Assembly (NCBI GenBank): GCA_035560935.1
Contig: DATMYQ010000283.1
Location: forward strand, 1-26,862
Direction of reading: 5' to 3'
DNA from: DATMYQ01 sp035560935
Lineage (GTDB): Bacteria; Bacillota; Negativicutes; Sporomusales; Sporomusaceae
Length of the DNA: 26,862 nt
A program made the translations under genes and the position numbers. The notes under the pieces are model-generated. The model was not told where the DNA came from. It did no database searches and was given only the letters and a program-made list of their open reading frames with translations. Positions 13,878 to 22,002 of this stretch are shown one piece after another (position 1 is the first letter of the stretch; every line of letters begins with the position of its first letter).

Positions 13878-15413
13878 CTATTTGTCATCAGTTAAGTTTA
13901 TTCCTAGCTTCTTTGCTTTTTTAACGATAGTGGACTGATCAATTTTTAAAATTTTAGCTGCTTTGCGGGTACTGCCGCAGGCCGCTAAAACTTTCGCAAT
14001 GGTTTTACGCTCCAGGTTTTCGACCAGTTCCTTCAGCCCCCGCTCACCGGTCAGCACCTCACTGTACTGTGTGTCCACGTTCAGCAGACTGCCGATCAGA
14101 TCGGCATCGATGGCGGCGGCCGGTTCGGAAATAATCACCAGCCGCTCGATAATATTTTGCAGTTCCCGGATATTGCCCGGCCAGGAGTAGTGTTTCAGAA
14201 CAAGGACGCCCGCTTCTTCCAGCAGTGTATTTTTGGCGTATTTCGCGTTATATATGCTCAGAAAATGCCGGGTCAAATCCTCAATATCCACCCCCCGTTG
14301 CCGGAGCGGCGGGATATTAATGGGAAAAACGTTCAGCCGGTAATACAGATCCTCACGGAATTTTCCTGTTCTCACCTGTTCTTTCAAATCGCAGTTAGTC
14401 GAAGAAATAATCCGGACATCCAGTTTTATTGGTTTGGCGCCGCCGATACGGGTCACCTCTTTGTGCTGGATGACCCGCAGCAGTTTGGACTGAAGTTCCA
14501 ACGGCATGTCGCCAATTTCGTCCAACAGCAAAGTCCCGTTCTGGGCCAAATCAAACATCCCCAGTTTACCGGCGGCGGTGGCGCCGGTAAACGCGCCCTT
14601 TTCATACCCGAACAGCTCCGCTTCCAGCAAATTGGCCGGGATGGCAGCGCAGTTCACTTTGATAAACGGCCCTTTACCCCGGTCGCTGCGGACGTACAGT
14701 TCATTGGCCACCACTTCTTTGCCGGAGCCGGTTTCGCCGGTAATCAGCACGGTTACGTCCAGCTTGGCCACTTGCTCAATCTGCTTGATCAGGTGCCGGG
14801 TTTCCTCGCTGCTGCCGATCAGGTTCTTCTCCGACTGCTGTCGCCGCAGCAGTTCAATTTCCTGTTCGCTTTTTTTTCGGTCCTGTTCCACTGCCCGGAT
14901 GAGGGCCTGGGAAGCTTCCAGCTCCGTCTGCATTTTCAGCAGGTCGGTAATGACCCGGTTATTATTGACCACCTTTGTGATCTGCCCCTGTTCGTCGAAC
15001 ACCGGATTGCCGGTAATCAGCATTTCCGTTCCATTGCGCAGACTTTTGCCCATCGAGCTGACCTGTGTTTTGTTTTTTAGCACCTGCGGCGTCACCGCGT
15101 TTTTGAACAGCCCCTGCTGTTCCAGCTCTTCCACCGTTTTATCCACGACTTCATCCGGCTGAATCCCCGTCATACGGGTATAGGCCTTATTCACGTACAA
15201 TGTCTTACCCTCACCGTCCGCGATATAGATGCCGTCATGAACGTATTCACCAATTTCCCGAAAATCAAAATCTTTCAGATCGGTCAATACCTGCAGCACC
15301 CGTTGCAAACCCGCAACCGTCTGTTCCGGAGCTGCCGCCGGATCCATCGGACTGTGGGCATTCCGGATCATTTCCTGTAAAAAACCAATGGCTGCCGACG
15401 CCCCTCTGCTCAT
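13878..15413 (-). CDS. PAS-domain sigma-54-dependent transcriptional activator
   Basis: The 511-residue protein has a PAS sensor (about 52-160: VHDGIYIADGEGKTLYVNKAYTRMTG), a short coiled coil (165-195), an AAA+ domain (198-430) with Walker A GETGSGKE (226-233), the sigma-54-contacting GAFTGA loop (273-278) and Walker B GTLLLDE (293-299), and a TyrR/Fis-like helix-turn-helix (about 468-506). It has no receiver domain, so it senses a ligand directly through PAS rather than by phosphorylation. Its ATG overlaps the stop of the larA-type gene (TGATG), indicating coupling. It should activate the sigma-54 promoter found 146 bases downstream of its stop codon. This parallels AtoC control of atoDAEB in E. 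coli but with a one-component sensor. Confidence 0.94.
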   Translation of the reverse strand: MSRGASAAIGFLQEMIRNAHSPMDPAAAPEQTVAGLQRVLQVLTDLKDFDFREIGEYVHDGIYIADGEGKTLYVNKAYTRMTGIQPDEVVDKTVEELEQQGLFKNAVTPQVLKNKTQVSSMGKSLRNGTEMLITGNPVFDEQGQITKVVNNNRVITDLLKMQTELEASQALIRAVEQDRKKSEQEIELLRRQQSEKNLIGSSEETRHLIKQIEQVAKLDVTVLITGETGSGKEVVANELYVRSDRGKGPFIKVNCAAIPANLLEAELFGYEKGAFTGATAAGKLGMFDLAQNGTLLLDEIGDMPLELQSKLLRVIQHKEVTRIGGAKPIKLDVRIISSTNCDLKEQVRTGKFREDLYYRLNVFPINIPPLRQRGVDIEDLTRHFLSIYNAKYAKNTLLEEAGVLVLKHYSWPGNIRELQNIIERLVIISEPAAAIDADLIGSLLNVDTQYSEVLTGERGLKELVENLERKTIAKVLAACGSTRKAAKILKIDQSTIVKKAKKLGINLTDDK

Positions 15414-16681
15414 CAGCCTTTGACCCGCGGCACCGTCAAACTACCTTGCGGCATCACGATAATCCGGGGATTCGGCCCCACTTTGGCCCGCGCTTTCTGC
15501 AGCGCATCCCGGATATCCGCCGCCGGCGTAAACAGCAACGTCTGGCTCAGTTCCGGATCCATGGACGACACCAAGATAAACTCCGCCCGTTTCATCAACC
15601 GGGTAACCGCATAAGCCTTATGCGCACCAATCTGGAAATTGGCCCGCAGCGCCGCTTCCACCTGATCGGCACTGCCTGCTTCTTTCATGGTTTTTTCATA
15701 CATCGCTGAACCGGATCCTTCCCGGCATTCTCCCAGCAGGATCACCACGCCGCCGTCTTTGACGGCGCACCAGGCATTGTCCATGGTTTTCTGCAGCTGG
15801 TACACGTTGATATCCTTGGGGTAGCCACCGCAGGTGGCGATCACCAGATCGGCCCGCTCTGCAATTTCCACTCCGTACACCCCGTCCACAAACCGGCAGG
15901 CTTCTTTATGGGCGGTCACAAAATCGCCGGCAAAAATCTTCAGAAATTCTTTTTTCGCATTCAGCACCGTGTTGATCAAAAAAGACGGGCGGCACATCTG
16001 CACGCCTTCCACCTGATCATGGTAGATCGGATTTCCTTCCAGCCTGCCGATGGCGGCACCGGGTTCCAGCATCATGCTGTGGTTGTGACGGATGGTTTCA
16101 TACTGGGCCACGCCCGGCAGCATCGCCTTGCGGCCGCCGCCGAAGCCGGCGAAAAAATGGTGCACCACACTGCCGGTACAGACGATGTGATCCGCCTGGG
16201 TCACTAATTTGTTAAACGCCACCGGCGTACCAAATGACGTCGTTCCAAAAAACTCGAACTGATCCTCTTCCTTGCAATTACTGTTGTACATTTTTACCCG
16301 CGCCGCCACCGCCGGCCCCACCTCGGCGTTCATTTCCTCCGGCGTCATGTCCCGATGCGTTCCCAGCGCAAACACAATGTACATATCCTTGTCAGGAACG
16401 CCCACGCTGTTCAGTTCGTCCAGCATAATCGGCAAAAACACATGACTGTTGGCCACCCGGGTCGGATCATTGACAATGAACGCCACCGTTTCCCCGGGCT
16501 TCACAATTTCCCGCAACGGTTTACTGTCGATAGGATTGCGAATAGCGTCCAGAATCGCCTGTTCCGGCTGTTCCAGCACCGGGTATTCCCGGATTTTCAG
16601 TTCGGCGGCCACCTGGTCGGCCTCCAGTTCAAACGCGACTTTGCCGCCGCCGTATTTTAATTCATAACCGACTTTTGCCAT
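15413..16681 (-). CDS. larA: LarA-family nickel-dependent hydroxyacid racemase homologue
   Basis: The 422-residue protein matches LarA length and keeps its catalytic positions: Arg75 (NDPTR), His109 (ALGTHRDMTPEE), His174/His175 and Lys185 (HHFFAGFGGGRKAMLPG), and His199/His201 (RHNHS). Lactobacillus LarA interconverts L- and D-lactate with a nickel-pincer nucleotide bound to lysine; homologues act on other 2-hydroxy acids. The substrate here is not assignable, and lactate is only one option. The cofactor-making genes larB, larC and larE are not in the window. The downstream sigma-54 activator overlaps it, linking it to the BKACE operon. An AAGGG ribosome site and an extended -10 promoter precede the ATG. 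Confidence 0.88.
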   Translation of the reverse strand: MAKVGYELKYGGGKVAFELEADQVAAELKIREYPVLEQPEQAILDAIRNPIDSKPLREIVKPGETVAFIVNDPTRVANSHVFLPIMLDELNSVGVPDKDMYIVFALGTHRDMTPEEMNAEVGPAVAARVKMYNSNCKEEDQFEFFGTTSFGTPVAFNKLVTQADHIVCTGSVVHHFFAGFGGGRKAMLPGVAQYETIRHNHSMMLEPGAAIGRLEGNPIYHDQVEGVQMCRPSFLINTVLNAKKEFLKIFAGDFVTAHKEACRFVDGVYGVEIAERADLVIATCGGYPKDINVYQLQKTMDNAWCAVKDGGVVILLGECREGSGSAMYEKTMKEAGSADQVEAALRANFQIGAHKAYAVTRLMKRAEFILVSSMDPELSQTLLFTPAADIRDALQKARAKVGPNPRIIVMPQGSLTVPRVKG

Positions 16682-16722
16682 ACTATCGTCCCTTTCTCTT
16701 TTTCAGTCCAATACTTAAAACG

Positions 16723-16731
16723 ATTATAGCA
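16723..16731 (-). promoter_or_regulatory. Extended -10 promoter of larA and the activator
   Basis: On the minus strand TGCTATAAT is a perfect extended -10 (TG-N-TATAAT), about 42 bases before the larA ATG. The -35 region is poor. This suggests housekeeping-sigma transcription of the activator gene and no sigma-54 control of larA itself. Confidence 0.6.
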
Positions 16732-16748
16732 TGGCGAAATCGCAAAAA

Positions 16749-17321
16749 TCATCCACAAAGTTCCGCAAAACTCCCCAAGTATTGCTGGAATACCGAAAAG
16801 TCTTTTTCAAAACCATTCTTATCCGTCAGCAAGGTAATAACATAATTCTCCCGGTTCGCTTTAAACATCGCCATTACGCTAATCTCCTCTCCCTTACGGG
16901 TGATCAGTAACGTCGCATTGTATTTCCCCACCTTGATAATGTCCGCTTTTTCAAAGACAGCGCCCTCATAATCTTCTTGTTGCAAGCCCGCAAAATACTC
17001 TCGCAGTTCTTCGGCCGTCAAGGTGGTGGGATCAATAAAATTATCGTTCTTATTCTTCGCCGGCTCCAACATAACCATCCACACGGGATAGTCGGCATTA
17101 TCCTGAGAAAAATCGAGAGCCACACCCGCTTCATCTTTCTTGGTCATCACCGTGATCTTGCCGGGTTTTTCCGGACCGGAAATTTTAAATCTATACTCAT
17201 CGCTCTGGTAAGTATATGCCTGACTGACGGACGGAAACGAAACCATCAATACGACTGCCAGTAAAAAACCCACTATGATAATATGCCCTGTTTGCCATAG
17301 CTCTTTTTTGATCTCTTCCAT
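16749..17321 (-). CDS. Secreted or membrane-anchored PsbP-like protein
   Basis: The protein has 190 residues from the ATG at 17321, chosen because AGGAGG lies nine bases upstream; the ORF extends further without a ribosome site. Residues about 14-36 form a hydrophobic segment ending SVSQA, so it is a Sec signal peptide or an N-terminal anchor. The mature part begins YTYQSDEYRFKISGP and has alternating beta strands with a late TLLITRKGEEISVMAMF and ENYVITLLTDKNGFEKDFSVFQQYLGSF. This general pattern recalls PsbP/DUF1795-type alpha-beta proteins, but the assignment is by look only. The function is unknown. It is transcribed alone, about 145 bases after the TAXI gene with a terminator between. 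Confidence 0.72.
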   Translation of the reverse strand: MEEIKKELWQTGHIIIVGFLLAVVLMVSFPSVSQAYTYQSDEYRFKISGPEKPGKITVMTKKDEAGVALDFSQDNADYPVWMVMLEPAKNKNDNFIDPTTLTAEELREYFAGLQQEDYEGAVFEKADIIKVGKYNATLLITRKGEEISVMAMFKANRENYVITLLTDKNGFEKDFSVFQQYLGSFAELCG

Positions 17322-17360
17322 GTTGCTACTCCTCCTGTTTAATCTTTTTATTTTCATATG

Positions 17361-17413
17361 AAAAAGGCCGCTCTTATCCAAAACCTTTTTCCACATAAAT
17401 CATCTGGAGCGGC
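17361..17413 (-). terminator. Terminator after the TAXI-type gene
   Basis: On the minus strand GCCGCTC (17407-17413) pairs with GAGCGGC (17367-17373), followed by CTTTTT. The loop is long (33 bases) but AT-rich. It lies past the stop codon at 17466 and before the start of the secreted-protein gene. Confidence 0.6.
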
Positions 17414-17465
17414 AATTCGTCTTCATTGCGGGGACTTTATGACAAATACGGCGTTGGTATCAAAA

Positions 17466-18809
17466 TTACCGGGACACTAACGTTGCCGACAGGACGTTAA
17501 TTTGCTGTAGCGCGCCGTTGGTGCTGTTGATAACCTTATCCATGATGGTAGGGTCGGTCAGCTTGGCGGCAGGATAGCGGCGCATCGCTTCAATACGGAT
17601 TTCGATCAGCTGTTTTTTAAACTGATGCAAAAGCTCGGGGTCCAGAGAAGCTGACAATTGCCGGCGGTGCAGTTCTTCTTCAATATCTGCCACTTTTTTT
17701 ACGTAAGCTTTAAAGGAGCCATTGTCGTCCAGACCGCCGCCTTTGAACCATTTGAGCATCATCAGGCCCAGAGTCAGCAGCGTCATCGCCGCGCCGAACC
17801 CTTTCTGGATGTTTTCAACGGTTTTGGCGGAGAAAGCTGCTTCGTTCCGTTTCAGGAAGGTTTCGGTGGCGGCTGATATCGGGAAACCGGAAGGAATGGT
17901 GACATTTTTTTCATCCAGTTTCATGCGCAGTTTGCTGGCCACTTTCGGGCTATAAAGAATTTCCATTAGTTTGGCGACGGCTTTGCTGTCGGTTTTTTTG
18001 TTGGCTACCAAATGCATGTTGACACCAATGGATTTCATATCCTTTGCCGGTTCCGGCGGATTGGAATTGTAAGTGTAAGCCAGAATTTTTTCGCCGCTTA
18101 CCCAGCCTTCGCGTAGTGCCAGCGCTTCCGGAAAAGGGATTTCCAGCAAATGATAGCCTTGTTTTTTGACCATCCGTTCCACGACGTAGGAGGGCGGCGG
18201 CGAGACAACGAACATGGCGTCCGGCAGTTTTTCCGGGTACATCGCCAGAACATCTTCCGTGGAGTCATAGGTTTCCGCGTAGTCGATATTTTCCTGCAGG
18301 CCGACGAAATTCATTACCTGATGAGCAACGATGCGGGTACCGCCGGTTTTCGAGCCGACATTCACGGTTTTGCCGCGCAGATCACGGACGTTTTGAATAT
18401 CAGCCTTGGCTAATAAATGCAGGGTTTCGGTAGAAACGGTAGCCACGTGTTCGACATTTTCCAACCGCAGATTCATACCGCCCTGGATAAAGGCCAAATC
18501 CAGCTGTCCGCTGTTTACCTGTTCCAGAGCCCGGACCGAACCGGCGACCGGATGAATGACCAAAGTGATTCCTTCTTTGGCGGCTTCTTCTTCCAGCACT
18601 TTGGCAATCAGATGACGCTGCGACAGAATATCGCCGCCGGTAATGTGCAGTGTGTACTGGCGCGGAATCATGTCATAGACGAATTTCCCCGCCACATATA
18701 GGAATATAATGGCGATCAAAGCCGCCAGTGTGTTCATAATCACTTTGTTTTGCTGTATTTTATTTAGATATTTCTTAAGTAATTGTTCCGCTTCAAACGT
18801 GCTTGACAT
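17466..18809 (-). CDS. TAXI-type solute-binding protein with two membrane helices and a cytoplasmic tail
   Basis: The 447-residue protein starts at the ATG at 18809, eight bases after GGGAG. A first helix (about 24-45) anchors it. Residues about 50-335 form a TAXI (TRAP-associated) binding domain: YTLHITGGDILSQRHLIAK, NSGQLDLAFIQGGMN, LRGKTVNVGSKTGGTRIVA and LREGWVSGEKI. A second helix (about 336-355, GFGAAMTLLTLGLMMLKWF) and a charged 92-residue cytoplasmic tail follow. Normal TAXI proteins are about 320-330 residues, secreted, and work with a fused DctQM permease, which is absent here. The topology is receptor-like. It is the last gene of a unit with two PstS-like proteins, 42 bases after the nearer one. 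Confidence 0.85.
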   Translation of the reverse strand: MSSTFEAEQLLKKYLNKIQQNKVIMNTLAALIAIIFLYVAGKFVYDMIPRQYTLHITGGDILSQRHLIAKVLEEEAAKEGITLVIHPVAGSVRALEQVNSGQLDLAFIQGGMNLRLENVEHVATVSTETLHLLAKADIQNVRDLRGKTVNVGSKTGGTRIVAHQVMNFVGLQENIDYAETYDSTEDVLAMYPEKLPDAMFVVSPPPSYVVERMVKKQGYHLLEIPFPEALALREGWVSGEKILAYTYNSNPPEPAKDMKSIGVNMHLVANKKTDSKAVAKLMEILYSPKVASKLRMKLDEKNVTIPSGFPISAATETFLKRNEAAFSAKTVENIQKGFGAAMTLLTLGLMMLKWFKGGGLDDNGSFKAYVKKVADIEEELHRRQLSASLDPELLHQFKKQLIEIRIEAMRRYPAAKLTDPTIMDKVINSTNGALQQINVLSATLVSR

Positions 18810-18851
18810 TGTTCGCTCTCCCATCAGCGCCGGTCAGTCAAATGACGGCGG

Positions 18852-19679
18852 TTAATAGACCCGGATCAGGCCTTCGTGTTCGAGAATCTTCTGCCCGTCG
18901 TTGCTGAGGGCAAAGTCAACAAAGTTTTGTATGGCGTTTTTGGGTTTATCATAGATGACCAGAAAAAAATCGCGACTGAGCGGATAACGCCCCGACAGGA
19001 TGGTTTCCCGGCTGACGGAAACATCATCCACCCGCAGGGCCCGCACTCCGTCATGGACATCTTTGAGCGCCAGGTAGCCAATGGCGTTGGGATCGGCGGC
19101 GACGGTTTTGAAAACGGCGTCCGCAGATTCAAGCAAGGTTGCCGATTTGGCAAAATCGATTCCTTCCATGACCATTTCCTCCATGCCCTTGCGGGTGGTG
19201 GAGCCAACTTTGCGACCGACCACGGTGATAGATGCGTTATTGCCGCCAGCCTGACTCCAGTTGGTCACCTGCCCGCCGAAAATTCCCTGCAGTTGCCGGC
19301 GGCTAAGGTTCGCCAGCGGGTTGGCGGGGTTGCTAACTATTACGACGGCATCTTTGCCAATCAGATAGTCACGCGTATACTGGTCATCTTCCTCCCGGGT
19401 GACTTCACGGGACATCATGGCCAGATCGATGGCGCCCCGCTTTACAGCAATCAGTCCGGCGGTGGAGCCGCCCGCGTCGTCTTCGATCAGGATTTGCGGA
19501 TGATTTTTTTGAAAGGCTTCTTTGAGTTTTTCCATATAGGGCAACAGAGTGCTGGAACCGGCGATCAGGAGCGATTCCTGACGAGCCTGCTTGCCGCAGC
19601 CCAATAGGGGCAGGAGCAGCAGGAGAGAACAGCAGAACGCGGCCAACCGCAACCCCCGGGAATGATTGTGATGTTTCAA
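18852..19679 (-). CDS. PstS-like phosphate-family binding lipoprotein
   Basis: The 275-residue protein has a lipoprotein signal ending LLGC (Cys about 28). The mature part is a PBP-like type II domain of the PstS family: LLIAGSSTLLPYMEKLKEAF, DDAGGSTAGLIAVKRGAIDLAMMSREV, LQGIFGGQVTNWSQAGG and VGSTTRKGMEE. The start appears to be TTG, nine bases after AAGGAG, with no better in-frame ATG. PstS proteins bind phosphate outside the membrane, but no PstCAB permease or PhoU follows, and a second, different PstS-like protein is encoded 36 bases upstream. A sensory or scavenging role is as likely as transport. Ligand not assigned. Confidence 0.87.
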   Translation of the reverse strand: MKHHNHSRGLRLAAFCCSLLLLLPLLGCGKQARQESLLIAGSSTLLPYMEKLKEAFQKNHPQILIEDDAGGSTAGLIAVKRGAIDLAMMSREVTREEDDQYTRDYLIGKDAVVIVSNPANPLANLSRRQLQGIFGGQVTNWSQAGGNNASITVVGRKVGSTTRKGMEEMVMEGIDFAKSATLLESADAVFKTVAADPNAIGYLALKDVHDGVRALRVDDVSVSRETILSGRYPLSRDFFLVIYDKPKNAIQNFVDFALSNDGQKILEHEGLIRVY

Positions 19680-19715
19680 GGCAGAACACTCCTTACGTTC
19701 TAAATTGATAGATTT

Positions 19716-20561
19716 CTACAGTTTTACGGGAATGACGCCAGCTTGCCGGACCAAAGTCTGCCCCTTGTCGGCGGCCAGGAAATACTCAATGAATTTATTG
19801 ATGGTGGCCGTGGTGTGCTGGGTAGTACATAGTGACAGCGTACGGATAATGGGATAGGTATTGTTTTGAATGGTGGCTGGCTGCGCCTTGATTCCATCCA
19901 CGCTTAAAAATTTCAGAGAAGAATTGTGGTAGGAGAGACCCAGGTAGCCGATGGCGCCGGGAGTTTGCTGGATATAGTCCCGCATGGCGTCAGAGGCCAT
20001 GATTTTTGCCTTGGGGGTAACGATTTTCCCTTCGCCGATAACCTTCTCCTTCCAGGTCTCATAGTTGCCGGAGGTGCCGTCGTGGGAAACGATGATGACC
20101 GGTTCATCGGCGCCGCCTACCTGGCTCCAGTTGGTAATTTCACCGCTGAACAATTTGCGCAACTGTTCCAGGGTCAGATTGGATACGGTATTCCCGGGAT
20201 GAACGACGGGAACCAGTGCGTCCAGCGCGACAACCTGTTCTTTGATCGTCATTTCATTATCCTGGGCCCGCTTTTTCAGCGACTCGTCACAATGAGCCGA
20301 AGCCATGCCCACGTTGCTGGTAGCGTCAATCAACGACTTATACCCTCGCATAGTGCCCGTCGAAAGCACGGTAACCACGCTGCCGGGATTTTCCTGCATG
20401 AAATTTTCCGCTACCTTCTGCGCGATGGGCGCCAAATTGCCGGAGCCCCGCAGCTGGATCGTGTCGGTTTCCAACCGTTTGGCATTCCAGCCGGTGCTAA
20501 AAGTCAGAGTCAGGCTCAACAGGGTAAACAGGGCAATAATGGTAAACTTTGATCGTCGCAT
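19716..20561 (-). CDS. PstS-like periplasmic binding protein
   Basis: The 281-residue protein has a Sec signal peptide (about 1-27, FTIIALFTLLSLTLTFSTG) but no lipobox, so it should be soluble in the periplasm. This differs from the lipoprotein encoded next to it. PstS-family segments are QLRGSGNLAPIAQKVAENFMQ, VVHPGNTVSNLTLEQLRKLF, SGEITNWSQVGGADEPVIIV and the anion-loop-like SHDGTSGNYETW. It is the first gene of the three-gene binding-protein unit. The ribosome site (GGAAGG, eleven bases before the ATG) is only moderate. The two PstS-like proteins are clearly different in sequence, so this is not a recent tandem duplication. Ligand unknown; phosphate is possible. Confidence 0.87.
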   Translation of the reverse strand: MRRSKFTIIALFTLLSLTLTFSTGWNAKRLETDTIQLRGSGNLAPIAQKVAENFMQENPGSVVTVLSTGTMRGYKSLIDATSNVGMASAHCDESLKKRAQDNEMTIKEQVVALDALVPVVHPGNTVSNLTLEQLRKLFSGEITNWSQVGGADEPVIIVSHDGTSGNYETWKEKVIGEGKIVTPKAKIMASDAMRDYIQQTPGAIGYLGLSYHNSSLKFLSVDGIKAQPATIQNNTYPIIRTLSLCTTQHTTATINKFIEYFLAADKGQTLVRQAGVIPVKL

Positions 20562-20630
20562 AAAGAGTCATCCCTTCCTTTCCGGTTCATAGATGTTTGG
20601 GCCGCCCTTGCGGCGGTAAAAGTCTTATGC

Positions 20631-20673
20631 CAAAACAAACGCAAATCCTTCGACGGGAGCTGCGTTTATTTTG
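20631..20673 (-). terminator. Terminator between the DUF5684-like gene and the binding-protein unit
   Basis: CAAAACAAACGCA (20631-20643) pairs with TGCGTTTATTTTG (20661-20673) with one mismatch. The T-rich arm supplies the U-tract on the minus strand. It lies 23 bases past the stop codon at 20696. Confidence 0.55.
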
Positions 20674-20695
20674 ATTAACCATAGCCGGTTTTCCT

Positions 20696-21055
20696 TTAAC
20701 GATAATTACCGGAAATTGTCAAAGGCGGGGGAGCATCGAGCGGCTGGGAGTCGTCGAAAGCCATAATAAACATCGGAATGCCCAACGCAAACATTCCCAG
20801 CCCGAAGCTCCAAAAATTTTTACCCAGGCGTTCAGCCAATTTGCCATATACGTATACACAAGCAGCCATGTTGACAAACGGAATGAACATAGCAGCGACC
20901 CACCAGGGAGAAACACGGGCGCAGCGGTAAGTCAGCACCAGACCGTATATGGGAATGAAATACTGAGGCAAAGTACCGATTCGACACTTTGCCCCAATTT
21001 TTCCCGAAGCGTAGCAAACCACCAAATAAAGGACTAAAGTAATAATCGTATCCAT
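20696..21055 (-). CDS. Small membrane protein, DUF5684-like
   Basis: The 119-residue protein has about three to four hydrophobic helices. The pattern FIPIYGLVLTYRCARVSPWWVAAMFIPFVN followed by YGKLAERLGKNFWSFGLGMFALGIPMFIMAF resembles DUF5684 proteins, in which a short helix pair is followed by a GK-type loop. Function unknown. AAAGGAG lies twelve bases before the ATG, slightly far. It is flanked by a terminator on each side, so it is a single-gene unit between the LytTR regulator and the binding-protein genes. The C-terminal tail is Pro-rich. Confidence 0.7.
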   Translation of the reverse strand: MDTIITLVLYLVVCYASGKIGAKCRIGTLPQYFIPIYGLVLTYRCARVSPWWVAAMFIPFVNMAACVYVYGKLAERLGKNFWSFGLGMFALGIPMFIMAFDDSQPLDAPPPLTISGNYR

Positions 21056-21215
21056 GGAAATATACAGCTCCTTTCAAATGTTTGAAATCAGTGCGTTATT
21101 AAGTATAAACTGAAAAAATATGATTTGTAATGAAAAAGACATAACTGGTGCTTTTTTTGCCATCTCCGGAAAGCAGCCGGTTATAGGCGGTACAGTTTAC
21201 GAGTAAGAGTGCAAT

Positions 21216-21254
21216 AAAAAAACACCGGCCGTAATGCTGGCGCGGTGTTTTTGC
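21216..21254 (-). terminator. Terminator of the sensor/LytTR unit
   Basis: AAAAACACCG (21218-21227) pairs perfectly with CGGTGTTTTT (21243-21252), ending 12 bases past the response-regulator stop codon. A and T ends make it potentially bidirectional. Bases 21056-21215 hold only the leader of the DUF5684-like gene, with a TATACT-like -10 around 21102-21107. Confidence 0.8.
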
Positions 21255-21264
21255 GTTTGAGAGA

Positions 21265-22002
21265 TTATAACTGAGTGAATTCCCGCAGTTTTTTCGCGAA
21301 GGTGCGGCTGACGGGAATGGTTTCTTCCCGACCGCTGATCTTGAGAGAATAGGCGTTTTTAAAAAGCGGGACGATATATTCAATTTTTCTTAAATTGACG
21401 ATATAGGCGTTGTGACAGCGCAAAAAGTGTTGCGAAGACAACAGGCTTTCCCAGTGGATGAGGCTGCCTTGCAGTTTAAAGGAACCCTCGGCGGTGAGTG
21501 CGCTCACGTTACGGCCCTCGACGCTGATATAGAGAATATCGCTGGTTTCCAATAAATAAATGCGGTCACCCGACTTGGCTGGAATCCGTTCGGCGGCAGC
21601 TGGCGGAGGAGAAGAAAGCGGTGCGGAATCCACTTGGTGTTGACAACGCTGTTTTATTTTTTGCACCGTCAGTGTCATGCGCGCCGGGGTCACCGGCTTG
21701 ACCAAATAGTCGAGGGCGTCGGTTTCAAAAGCCTGAACCGCATGGGCCCGGTAAGCGGTGACAAATACGATGAGCAGCTCCGGTCGAAGTTTGCGCAAAT
21801 GTTTCGCCAGTTCCAGTCCTTTGATGCGGGGCATTTCGATATCGATAAAAACTACGTCAATAGCTTGATGAGTGCATACATCCAGTGCATCTTCCGGGAC
21901 GGTGCAAGCGGCGGCGATTGTAAATTCCGGAAAAGGCGACAGGGCATGCCGTAAGTTGATCAACGCCATGGGCTCGTCATCAACCAACAGAGTTTGTAAC
22001 AT
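21265..22002 (-). CDS. LytTR-family response regulator
   Basis: The 245-residue protein has a receiver domain (1-118) with acidic pocket VDDE, phosphorylation site Asp54 (FIDIEMP), Thr82 and Lys102 (LVKP). A linker follows, then a C-terminal LytTR DNA-binding domain (about 145-245: YLLETSDILYISVEGRNVSAL, HFLRCHNAYIVNLRKI, ETIPVSRTFAKKLREF). LytTR regulators bind paired direct repeats and usually answer LytS-type kinases, matching the second kinase module of the upstream protein. The ATG at 22002 overlaps the kinase stop (TAATG), with AAGGAG ten bases upstream. The longer in-frame ORF starting at 22059 is rejected because it would overlap the kinase gene by 58 bases and lacks a ribosome site. 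Target genes are unknown. Confidence 0.95.
   Translation of the reverse strand: MLQTLLVDDEPMALINLRHALSPFPEFTIAAACTVPEDALDVCTHQAIDVVFIDIEMPRIKGLELAKHLRKLRPELLIVFVTAYRAHAVQAFETDALDYLVKPVTPARMTLTVQKIKQRCQHQVDSAPLSSPPPAAAERIPAKSGDRIYLLETSDILYISVEGRNVSALTAEGSFKLQGSLIHWESLLSSQHFLRCHNAYIVNLRKIEYIVPLFKNAYSLKISGREETIPVSRTFAKKLREFTQL

Noticed and set aside
14157..15080. 307-codon open frame on the plus strand
   Set aside because: It is the antisense shadow of the sigma-54 activator, rich in Phe, Gln and His, with no family resemblance.
18876..19607. 243-codon open frame on the plus strand
   Set aside because: It is the antisense shadow of the PstS-like lipoprotein gene.
18852..20561. Phosphate (Pst) transport operon
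   Set aside because: Two PstS-like binding proteins are present but no pstC, pstA, pstB or phoU; the third gene is TAXI-type. I call them PstS-like only.
20600..20616. GC-rich GCCGCC/GCGGCGG hairpin before the first PstS-like gene
   Set aside because: It is short, lies in the leader without a T-tract, and has no clear regulatory logic; it may be incidental.
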